Of a stretch of DNA of 5,368 bases, positions 1 to 4,696 are shown piece by piece. The notes under the pieces are model-generated. The model saw only the letters and a program-made list of their open reading frames with translations. It searched no databases and was not told the origin of the DNA. A program made the translations under genes and the position numbers. The stretch spans positions 1-5,368 of the forward strand of contig JAOADS010000147.1 in NCBI GenBank assembly GCA_026417195.1. The letters run 5' to 3'. The first letter of the stretch is position 1. Every line of letters begins with the position of its first letter. Origin of the DNA: Ignavibacteria bacterium. Lineage in GTDB: Bacteria; Bacteroidota; Ignavibacteria; Tepidaquicellales; OLB5.

Positions 1-1
1 T

Positions 2-1177
2 GGTAAAAAAGTTTATATATGTGATATATGTATTACAAATGCAGTTACAATTATAAAACAAAGTTCATCAGCTGCTCTTAATAAAAACATACCTGCCAAA
101 AATGAACTTACACCTGAGGCTATTAAGAAATTTCTTGACCAGTATGTTGTTGGACAGGAAAGAGCCAAAATAACCTTATCGGTGGCAGTGTATAATCATT
201 ACAAGAGAATTGATTCAAACGAATTCAGCTATGTTGACGATGTGGAGATTGAAAAAAGTAATATACTTCTTATAGGCCCTACCGGAAGTGGAAAAACCTT
301 TCTTGCCCAGACGCTTGCCAGGTTACTTGACGTACCTTTTGCAATAGCCGATGCAACTACTCTGACAGAAGCTGGATATGTAGGCGATGATGTTGAAACA
401 ATACTTGTTCACCTGCTTCAGTCTGCAAATTACGATATTAAGAAAGCTGAACGAGGTATAGTATATATTGATGAGATAGATAAAATTTCACGTAAGTCTG
501 ACAGCGTATCCATAACCCGGGACGTTTCAGGTGAAGGAGTTCAGCAGGCACTGTTGAAAATAATTGAAGGTACAACAGCAAATGTTCCCCCTAAGGGCGG
601 ACGTAAACATCCCGAACAACCTTTAATCAGCATAAATACCAAGAACATTTTATTTATTTGCGGCGGAGCTTTCGACGGACTTGATAAAATAATTCAGCAA
701 AGAATTTCCCATGCATCAATAGGTTTTGGAAAGGAAATAATCAGCAAGAAGTCTAAAAAATATGATGAATTGATGAGTCAGGTTGAACCTGATGACCTTA
801 TTAAATACGGACTCATACCCGAATTTGTTGGACGTCTGCCTGTAACTGCAGTGTTACATTCTTTAAACGAAGAAGCTCTTACTCAGATACTTACTGAACC
901 AAAAAATGCTTTGATAAAGCAATATAAAAAACTTTTCCGTATGGAAGGTGTAGAACTGGAATTTGAAGAAGAAGCTCTCAGGGAAGTTGTAAGAAAAGCA
1001 ATCACAAAAGGCACAGGTGCAAGAGCTTTAAGATCAATACTTGAGGAAATAATGTTGGACATCATGTATAAACTTCCTTCTAAGGAAAATGTTACAAAAT
1101 GTATTATCACGCCAGATGTAATCAATAAAAAAAGTCCTCCTGTTTACAAATCTGAGACTTCAAGACAATATGCATAA
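2..1177 (+). CDS. clpX: ATP-dependent Clp protease ATP-binding subunit ClpX, 5'-truncated by window edge
   Basis: ClpX is a cytoplasmic AAA+ unfoldase whose hexamer feeds tagged or misfolded proteins into ClpP. The visible 391 residues lack roughly the first 30 of a normal ClpX of about 410-425, so the reading frame enters from outside the window. The GTG at 182 is internal, not the start. Residues 7-10 of the visible part (CDIC) are the second half of the N-terminal zinc-binding domain. Then follow the linker with QYVVGQERAK, Walker A GPTGSGKT (92-99), pore loop GYVG (125-128), Walker B IVYIDEID (153-160), the RKH loop (201-203), the ClpP-docking tripeptide IGF (240-242), the arginine finger in PEFVGRLP (R278) and sensor-2 GAR (R341). 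All expected catalytic and ClpP-contact residues are intact. No clear terminator follows, so read-through into secG is possible. clpP is not visible and may lie upstream. Confidence 0.98.
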   Translation, partial: GKKVYICDICITNAVTIIKQSSSAALNKNIPAKNELTPEAIKKFLDQYVVGQERAKITLSVAVYNHYKRIDSNEFSYVDDVEIEKSNILLIGPTGSGKTFLAQTLARLLDVPFAIADATTLTEAGYVGDDVETILVHLLQSANYDIKKAERGIVYIDEIDKISRKSDSVSITRDVSGEGVQQALLKIIEGTTANVPPKGGRKHPEQPLISINTKNILFICGGAFDGLDKIIQQRISHASIGFGKEIISKKSKKYDELMSQVEPDDLIKYGLIPEFVGRLPVTAVLHSLNEEALTQILTEPKNALIKQYKKLFRMEGVELEFEEEALREVVRKAITKGTGARALRSILEEIMLDIMYKLPSKENVTKCIITPDVINKKSPPVYKSETSRQYA

Positions 1178-1240
1178 TGTATTGAATTGGAACTGAATTT
1201 GAATAATATTTTAATAAGCTTTCATAAGAAACTTTTTACC

Positions 1241-1271
1241 TTTCGCTTGTGTGGAATTTTAGTTATTTTTG
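1241..1271 (+). promoter_or_regulatory. Possible Bacteroidetes-type promoter for secG
   Basis: TATTTTTG at 1264-1271 fits the Bacteroidetes -7 consensus TAnnTTTG exactly. TTTC at 1241-1244, separated by 19 bases, differs by one base from the -33 TTTG element. Transcription would start near 1278, giving a leader of about 22 bases. The region is very AT-rich, so a chance match is a real possibility, and use of this promoter class in this organism is assumed rather than shown. Confidence 0.3.
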
Positions 1272-1299
1272 CAAAAATTAATAAAGGTTTTATCATACT

Positions 1300-1683
1300 A
1301 TGACAACAATTCTGATGATATTTTTAATGTTTGTTGCTATCATCCTTATGGGTGTGGTTTTAATACAATCCTCAAAAGGTGGTGGTTTGGCAGGTACATT
1401 TGGCGGTGCTGATGCCTCTGCAGTATTCGGTGTAAGAAGAACAGCAGATTTTTTAATTAAGCTTACAAGCATTTTAGCTACTGTGTTACTTTTATTTTCA
1501 CTTATTACTAATATACTGATTAACAAAAGCGGCGGGACTAATGAAAGTATAATACAGCAGAATGCAGGTGAGCAGAACTTCCCTGCTCCAACTGTTCCCG
1601 ATCAGCTTATGCAACCTCCTGCCGATCAGCAGCAAAACCAGCAGGATAATCAGAACCCTTCCGGCAACGAGCAGCCTAAGTAA
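1300..1683 (+). CDS. secG: Preprotein translocase subunit SecG
   Basis: SecG is the small accessory subunit of the SecYEG channel in the inner membrane and assists preprotein translocation. The 127-residue product has the classic layout. Membrane helix 1 covers about residues 3-22. The conserved cytoplasmic loop covers 23-52, with QSSKGGGLAGTFGG and AVFG followed by RR. Membrane helix 2 covers about 53-75. A tail (76-127) rich in Gln, Asn and Pro is outside the conserved core and longer than in many SecG proteins. The ATG at 1300 is supported because it starts immediately before helix 1; AAAGG at 1283-1287 is a weak, somewhat distant (12-base) Shine-Dalgarno candidate. The gene lies 122 bases behind clpX and 12 bases ahead of the DUF5683 gene, with which it is probably co-transcribed. 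The identification is secure; any function for the tail is unknown. Confidence 0.95.
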   Translation: MTTILMIFLMFVAIILMGVVLIQSSKGGGLAGTFGGADASAVFGVRRTADFLIKLTSILATVLLLFSLITNILINKSGGTNESIIQQNAGEQNFPAPTVPDQLMQPPADQQQNQQDNQNPSGNEQPK

Positions 1684-1695
1684 TTTACTTATGTA

Positions 1696-2253
1696 ATGAA
1701 ATTTTTTTTATTATTAAAAAGCACAGTTAAATTTATTTTAGCTGTGCTTTTGCTTTTTCCATCGCTCTACACTCAAACACTACAATACTCGTTCAATATT
1801 GGTATAAATGGTTATTTAAAGACTGATACGTTGAAAAAACCAGAGACAAAATTTAAGATGAAGAAGTCTCCTCTTAAAGCAGTGTTACTTTCTGCTTTCA
1901 TTCCGGGAGCAGGACAGTTTTATAATGAATCTTACTGGAAAATACCCGTTATAGCAGGGCTCTCAGGTTATTTCGGTTATGAATATATCCGAAACCACAA
2001 CCTTTATAAAAAGAACCGCGACCTATATTCAGAATCCCAAACTTCAGAAAATCCCTCAGGTAATCAAACATATAAATCATTGAGGGAATTCTACAGAAAT
2101 CAAAGAGACGATTTCATGTGGTATTTCCTGATTGTCTATACACTGAACCTGGTTGATGCATATGTTGATGCACATCTCTTTGATTTTGATATTAAGGATG
2201 AAATTAACGGTCACCTACCAACATACAAACTCAACTTAAAGATAAAATTTTGA
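1696..2253 (+). CDS. DUF5683 family membrane protein with signal peptide
   Basis: This is a 185-residue envelope protein of unknown function. Residues 1-26 form a signal peptide or anchor (a basic start, then the hydrophobic ILAVLLLF). The DUF5683 core starts at about 58 with KSPLKAVLLSAFIPGAGQFYN, containing a Pro-Gly-Ala-Gly-Gln turn, and WKIP at 81-84. A second hydrophobic segment spans 83-98. A charged stretch with FYRNQRDDFMWYF (132-144) leads to a last hydrophobic segment and NLVDAYVDAHLFDFD (151-165). This order of motifs is what I recognise as DUF5683, a family common in Bacteroidetes and relatives. The start at 1696 is only 12 bases after the secG stop and has no Shine-Dalgarno sequence, which suggests translational coupling. 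The alternative start M55 (at 1858) would remove the signal peptide and is less likely. A strong hairpin overlaps codons 8-19. A general envelope role is inference only. Confidence 0.85.
   Translation: MKFFLLLKSTVKFILAVLLLFPSLYTQTLQYSFNIGINGYLKTDTLKKPETKFKMKKSPLKAVLLSAFIPGAGQFYNESYWKIPVIAGLSGYFGYEYIRNHNLYKKNRDLYSESQTSENPSGNQTYKSLREFYRNQRDDFMWYFLIVYTLNLVDAYVDAHLFDFDIKDEINGHLPTYKLNLKIKF
1717..1758 (+). terminator. Terminator-like hairpin inside the start of the DUF5683 gene (possible attenuator)
   Basis: Bases 1717-1731 pair with 1737-1751 over 15 positions, with one G-U wobble (1727/1741) and a 5-base loop TTTAT. The core GCACAG/CTGTGC is flanked by A/T pairs, and the right arm runs into TTTTGCTTTTT (1748-1758). 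This has the form of an intrinsic terminator, yet it lies within codons 8-21 of the DUF5683 frame. It may end part of the secG transcript when the downstream frame is not being translated. A coincidence arising from hydrophobic signal-peptide codons is possible. Confidence 0.45.
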
Positions 2254-2586
2254 ATAATTCTGGTTTTATAACTGTCTAAATAGAAGCTCAAATTACTTCA
2301 AAATCTCCTCCCATGTCTCACAATCTGATTTAAAAGTTTGGATTTTCCGTAATTTATAAAAATGTATTACACCTCTGTAAAAAAAATTTTAATTCTGACA
2401 GCTTAGCCGATTTTAAAGTGAAAAAAGAAATTTTTGTATAAAAAAGCATAAAATCGCCATTTTCGCCCTCGTTGTTTGTTGCAACACATAAAACTTAAAG
2501 GAAAAACTTTCTTCAACTTTTTCAGACTCTGTATATTATGTTTGTAACAACATCAAAAGATTATTTAAAACTAAAATTTAAACGTT
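2254..2586. other. 333-base AT-rich intergenic region
   Basis: I find no convincing gene, tRNA or known RNA here on either strand, and no clear terminator for the DUF5683 gene. It contains an inverted repeat CGATTTTA (2408-2415) / TAAAATCG (2449-2456) enclosing an A-run and a T-run, and the perfect 10-base palindrome TGTTGCAACA (2477-2486). TATGTTTG at 2537-2544 fits the Bacteroidetes -7 consensus TAnnTTTG, but no -33 TTTG sits at the right distance. The promoter of the next gene is presumably in the last 100 bases. Confidence 0.6.
2408..2456. repeat. Inverted repeat with A/T-rich interior
   Basis: Arms CGATTTTA and TAAAATCG match perfectly over 8 bp and are separated by 33 bases. An A-run and a T-run inside (about 2421-2435) could extend the pairing. 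No T-tract follows, so it is not a standard terminator. It may be a weak RNA structure or chance in an AT-rich spacer. Confidence 0.25.
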
Positions 2587-2901
2587 ATGAAATTTAAAAT
2601 ATTAACTCTGGTCATAAGCTTCACAATTACAAACATAGGATTATCAAATGATGATGATAAAGTGAAACCGGACTACTACGATTCTTTAGCAGGTACAGGT
2701 TCTAAAACAACAACAGAGGAAACCAAAAAAACGAAAAAAAGCAGTGATATTAAGAAAGAAGATTCAGGAGATTTTAATTACTGGATAACTAAATCATCAG
2801 GGAAAAGACATAATAAGTCATGCAGATATTTCAAATCATCTAACGGTTACGGAACAAATAATAGTTCAGAAGGTAAAGTCTGTGGTGTTTGTGGAAGTTG
2901 A
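2587..2901 (+). CDS. Small secreted protein with C-terminal His/Cys (putative metal-binding) motif
   Basis: This 104-residue protein matches no named family that I can state with confidence. Residues 1-20 (MKFKILTLVISFTITNIGLS) form a signal peptide, so the protein is probably exported to the periplasm or beyond. Residues 21-62 are a low-complexity, charged linker rich in Asp, Thr, Lys and Glu. The C-terminal 40 residues are compact. They read YWITKSSGKRHNKSCRYF, then after a Gly/Asn/Ser stretch EGKVCGVCGS, giving H75, C79, C99 and C102 (H-x3-C-x19-C-x2-C). This is compatible with one zinc site or two disulfides. I recall similar W-x5-SGxRHNxxC...C-x2-C tails on other short exported bacterial proteins, with no function I can vouch for. 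There is no Shine-Dalgarno sequence before the ATG, only A/T-rich sequence. The gene stands alone between two long spacers, and its 3' side carries the GC-rich palindrome. Confidence 0.8.
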   Translation: MKFKILTLVISFTITNIGLSNDDDKVKPDYYDSLAGTGSKTTTEETKKTKKSSDIKKEDSGDFNYWITKSSGKRHNKSCRYFKSSNGYGTNNSSEGKVCGVCGS

Positions 2902-2916
2902 TGTAACCCCCCTTGA

Positions 2917-2970
2917 GCTTGTTAAGGCGGGCGGATAGGGGAAAAATCCCAAAGCCCGCCCGAAACAGGC
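2917..2970. repeat. GC-rich compound palindrome (REP-like or structured 3' end)
   Basis: Three nested arm pairs can be read: GCTTGTT (2917-2923) with AACAGGC (2964-2970, one G-U wobble), GGCGGGC (2926-2932) with GCCCGCC (2954-2960, perfect), and GGGA (2939-2942) with TCCC (2947-2950) closing an AAAA loop. Together they can form about 18 pairs. The GC content contrasts sharply with the AT-rich surroundings. No T-tract follows on either strand, so it is not a canonical intrinsic terminator. It could be a dispersed palindromic repeat, or an mRNA 3'-end stabiliser for the upstream gene. Confidence 0.6.
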
Positions 2971-3011
2971 AAAAAGGATCAGACTATAGAAATAATAATT
3001 AAAAATATTTA

Positions 3012-3026
3012 ACGGAAGCGCTCCGT
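3012..3026 (+). repeat. Small inverted repeat upstream of the PUR gene
   Basis: ACGGA and TCCGT enclose the 5-base loop AGCGC. It lies 56 bases before the PUR-domain start, in otherwise very AT-rich sequence, probably within the leader or promoter region. It could be a leader hairpin or a binding site for a regulator, including the PUR protein itself; nothing in the sequence decides this. Confidence 0.3.
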
Positions 3027-3081
3027 GAAAAACAAAATAAAACAAATTCCATTTAATTAAAAAAAGAAAGGATGAAGGAAA

Positions 3082-3324
3082 ATGGAAAACACTGCAAAAA
3101 CCAAAAAAGAATCTTTACATAAGGAAATAGTACGTTCTGGCAATATTACATATTTCCTCGATGTTAAAGAAAGCGAAAAAGGAACTCTTTATCTCAGAAT
3201 CAGCGAATCCAGAAAAAAAGATGAAGGATATGAATATTCAAGCATATTCATCTTTGAAAAATCACTGGATGCTTTCGCTGACGCTGTTCAGAAGGCATGC
3301 AGTGCAGCTAAAAAAACTGCATAA
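3082..3324 (+). CDS. PUR-domain (DUF3276 family) DNA/RNA-binding protein
   Basis: This is an 80-residue cytoplasmic protein with one PUR repeat, the single-stranded nucleic-acid-binding fold of eukaryotic Pur-alpha and of the Borrelia Pur-alpha-like protein. Visible family features are a basic N-terminus, the strand pair IVRSGNITYFLDVKESEKG (16-34), the strand YLRISESRKK (37-46), the strand SSIFIFEKSLDAF (53-65), and a C-terminal helix DAVQKACSAAKK (67-78). This gives the beta-beta-beta-beta-alpha order expected for one repeat, and bacterial members are thought to dimerise. Nearly the whole protein is the domain. The start at 3082 is supported by AAAGGA at 3067-3072, 9 bases upstream; a nearer GAAGGA (3074-3079) is too close. 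The gene is monocistronic, ending 18 bases before an intrinsic terminator. Its target nucleic acid is unknown; a role as a small RNA- or ssDNA-binding regulator is inferred from the family. Confidence 0.85.
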   Translation: MENTAKTKKESLHKEIVRSGNITYFLDVKESEKGTLYLRISESRKKDEGYEYSSIFIFEKSLDAFADAVQKACSAAKKTA

Positions 3325-3342
3325 ATCCTGTTTTTCATCAAT

Positions 3343-3391
3343 ACCCCCTCTTTATAGTTACATAATAGTTACATATAAGAGAGGGGGTTTT
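3343..3391 (+). terminator. Intrinsic terminator of the PUR-domain gene
   Basis: ACCCCCTCT (3343-3351) pairs perfectly with AGAGGGGGT (3380-3388). TTATA (3352-3356) can also pair with TATAA (3374-3378) across a small bulge. The right arm runs into TTTTAT (3388 onward). Its position 18 bases after the PUR stop codon fits a rho-independent terminator. On the opposite strand no T-run follows, so it probably works in one direction only. Confidence 0.8.
3354..3375 (+). repeat. Exact 11-bp tandem duplication in the terminator loop
   Basis: ATAGTTACATA occurs twice back to back (3354-3364 and 3365-3375) without mismatch. The unit forms most of the loop of the terminator hairpin. This looks like a recent slippage duplication that lengthened the loop while leaving the stem intact. 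Confidence 0.8.
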
Positions 3392-3681
3392 ATAAAAAAT
3401 GGGAAAATGTTAAGATTATTAATGTTATATATTTCGGAAAAATTAAAGTCATTTACTTCAAATGACACGAAAGATATAAAAGAAGGAAAAGGCGAAACAA
3501 AAGAGAAAAACTTACTAGATAAAAAAGATGAAAACCGGGAAACAAACAAAGACAAACTATAAAGAAGATTTAAAAAGGTTACACTTAATCTTAATCTCAA
3601 TCAGAAAAAGAATTTATGAGATATATCTTGAGCTTACGCAAATATCTACTTACCTTAAAGAAAGAAATAAAAACAAGCTTA
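3392..3681. other. Purine-rich spacer with a doubtful 51-codon ORF
   Basis: Between the terminator and the stop of the - strand hydrolase I see no certain gene. The + strand from about 3465 to 3560 is strongly purine-rich. An open frame from ATG 3407 to TAA 3562 would encode a 51-residue, Lys/Glu/Asp-rich, hydrophilic peptide starting MLRLLMLYISEKLKSF, with only a poor upstream GGGAAA as ribosome binding site. The composition could be a disordered small protein or simply A-rich DNA. A 10-base palindrome AGATATATCT lies at 3619-3628. No clear terminator for the hydrolase gene is visible, only a T-rich run on its strand just after the stop. Confidence 0.4.
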
Positions 3682-4527
3682 TCACTTAAAACACTTATCT
3701 AAAAACTTTACAATTAACTCAATTACTTTATCAAAAACTGCTGTAGTACCCTTAAACGGGTGTTCTGTTCCGAAAGTATGACCTGTACTATCTAAAATTA
3801 CAAGTTCTGAAATCATTTTATCAGAACATTCATATATTTTCTCCGCATCTGTGAATTTAACTGATAGATCTTCCCTTCCGTGAATTATTAATAGCGGAAT
3901 GGTTAAGTTTCTCACAGCTCTATATATATCTAATCTGAAATTATTTTTTTCCAGATCATTAAGGTAATCCACATTCATCCTCATTATCTGTCCCGTTCTG
4001 TAATTTGGAATTTCAATGTAACCTTTTTCTCTCCACTCTTTCTTTATTTTATCTGTATACCTGTCAAATTTTGCAATTGAGGCTAACGTGACTATAGCTT
4101 TAATTCTCTTATCCTCAGATGCTTTGATTAGTGATGTACCTCCACCTCTTGAATGTCCTATTAGAGCTATTTTATCTTTGTCTATATTATAGAGGATGCT
4201 ATTCTTATAAAAGTAATCAATAACACAGTTCAGATCATCAAGCTCTTTTGAAATTGTATTCTTTGCAAAAAGGTCTAATCTGGTAAAATCCATAGGAGCC
4301 TCTGAAGTTACTCCGTTATGAGAGAAATTAAAGCCGGCTGATATAAATCCGTATTTTGAGAATCTCTCAAGCATATAAGGAAAACCGCCCCAGTCTTTAA
4401 AGCCTTTAAATCCGTGGCAGAATATTATAAATGGCTTTCTCTTCTGATGTTCACCACCGGAGTATATATCTGTACCAATAGGTAAATTATCAGAATTTTT
4501 TAAGATAATCTCAATTTTTCTGTTCAT
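3682..4527 (-). CDS. Alpha/beta hydrolase (dienelactone hydrolase / serine aminopeptidase S33-like)
   Basis: This is a 281-residue cytoplasmic serine hydrolase with an unknown substrate. With the start at 4527, the oxyanion-hole strand FIIFCHGFKGFKDWGG lies near residue 38. The nucleophile elbow GHSRGGG places Ser126 between the central strand and helix. A cap-like insertion follows (about 155-205). The acid is Asp220 in HGREDLSV, and the catalytic base His250 sits in DSTGHTFG. The triad is therefore complete, and no signal peptide is seen. An in-frame ATG at 4572 would add 15 residues (MSWIELFFLY...), encoded by very AT-rich sequence and unlike usual family N-termini. I prefer 4527, although neither start has a Shine-Dalgarno sequence. 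The gene is convergent with the PUR gene and divergent from the exported protein gene. Esterase, peptidase or carboxylester activity cannot be told apart here. Confidence 0.85.
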   Translation of the reverse strand: MNRKIEIILKNSDNLPIGTDIYSGGEHQKRKPFIIFCHGFKGFKDWGGFPYMLERFSKYGFISAGFNFSHNGVTSEAPMDFTRLDLFAKNTISKELDDLNCVIDYFYKNSILYNIDKDKIALIGHSRGGGTSLIKASEDKRIKAIVTLASIAKFDRYTDKIKKEWREKGYIEIPNYRTGQIMRMNVDYLNDLEKNNFRLDIYRAVRNLTIPLLIIHGREDLSVKFTDAEKIYECSDKMISELVILDSTGHTFGTEHPFKGTTAVFDKVIELIVKFLDKCFK

Positions 4528-4581
4528 CTTATCAATATGGATATATAAAAAAAATAATTCAATCCAGCTCATATTTCATAC

Positions 4582-4633
4582 TTAATGTTTAACTAATGTT
4601 TAATTAAAAATAACTTGACAAACTGAACATTAA
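4582..4633. promoter_or_regulatory. Putative operator: three TTAATGTT(T/C)A motifs
   Basis: TAATGTTTAA occurs at 4583-4592 and again at 4594-4603, spaced 11 bp (one helical turn) apart. A third, inverted copy, TGAACATTAA, lies at 4624-4633. The two direct copies lie just upstream of the -35 box, and the inverted copy lies in the promoter spacer. This arrangement suits a regulator that could control the + strand gene and perhaps the divergent hydrolase. No regulator gene is present in the window, and AT-rich bias could produce such motifs by chance. Confidence 0.4.
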
Positions 4634-4643
4634 TTTATATAAT
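4615..4643 (+). promoter_or_regulatory. Consensus sigma70-type promoter for the exported propeller-like protein
   Basis: TTGACA (4615-4620) and TATAAT (4638-4643) are both perfect matches to the classic -35 and -10 boxes, separated by exactly 17 bases. Transcription would begin near 4650, giving a leader of about 47 bases before the ATG at 4697. Confidence 0.7.
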
Positions 4644-4696
4644 GCATTCACAAATTTTATAAAACAACTTATTCTCAAACTTAAACGGAGAAAGTA

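Noticed and set aside
182..184. GTG as start of the clpX-like gene
   Set aside because: The same frame is open back to the window edge and encodes the ClpX zinc-domain residues CDIC and the conserved linker, so this codon is internal.
883..1125. 80-codon open frame on the - strand within clpX
   Set aside because: It is antisense to a strongly conserved AAA+ region, has a Ser/Leu-rich composition typical of a shadow frame, and resembles no family.
1293..1526. 77-codon open frame on the - strand over secG
   Set aside because: It is fully antisense to a clear SecG; its hydrophobic pattern merely mirrors the membrane-helix codons.
2917..2970. GC-rich palindrome as an intrinsic terminator of the small secreted protein gene
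   Set aside because: The stem is strong enough, but it is followed by A-rich sequence on the + strand and by no T-run on the - strand.
3161..3562. 133-codon frame overlapping the PUR gene
   Set aside because: The first half overlaps the well-supported PUR gene in another frame and then runs through the terminator hairpin. Only the part after 3407 is considered at all, and weakly.
3358..3600. 80-codon Phe/Ser-rich frame on the - strand
   Set aside because: It is the complement of a purine-rich stretch; the repetitive F/S composition is a by-product of T/C-rich DNA, and it runs into the terminator.
4528..4572. Longer N-terminus of the hydrolase starting at 4572
   Set aside because: The extra 15 codons are AT-rich, have no ribosome binding site and add no recognisable family sequence. 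It remains possible but less likely than 4527.
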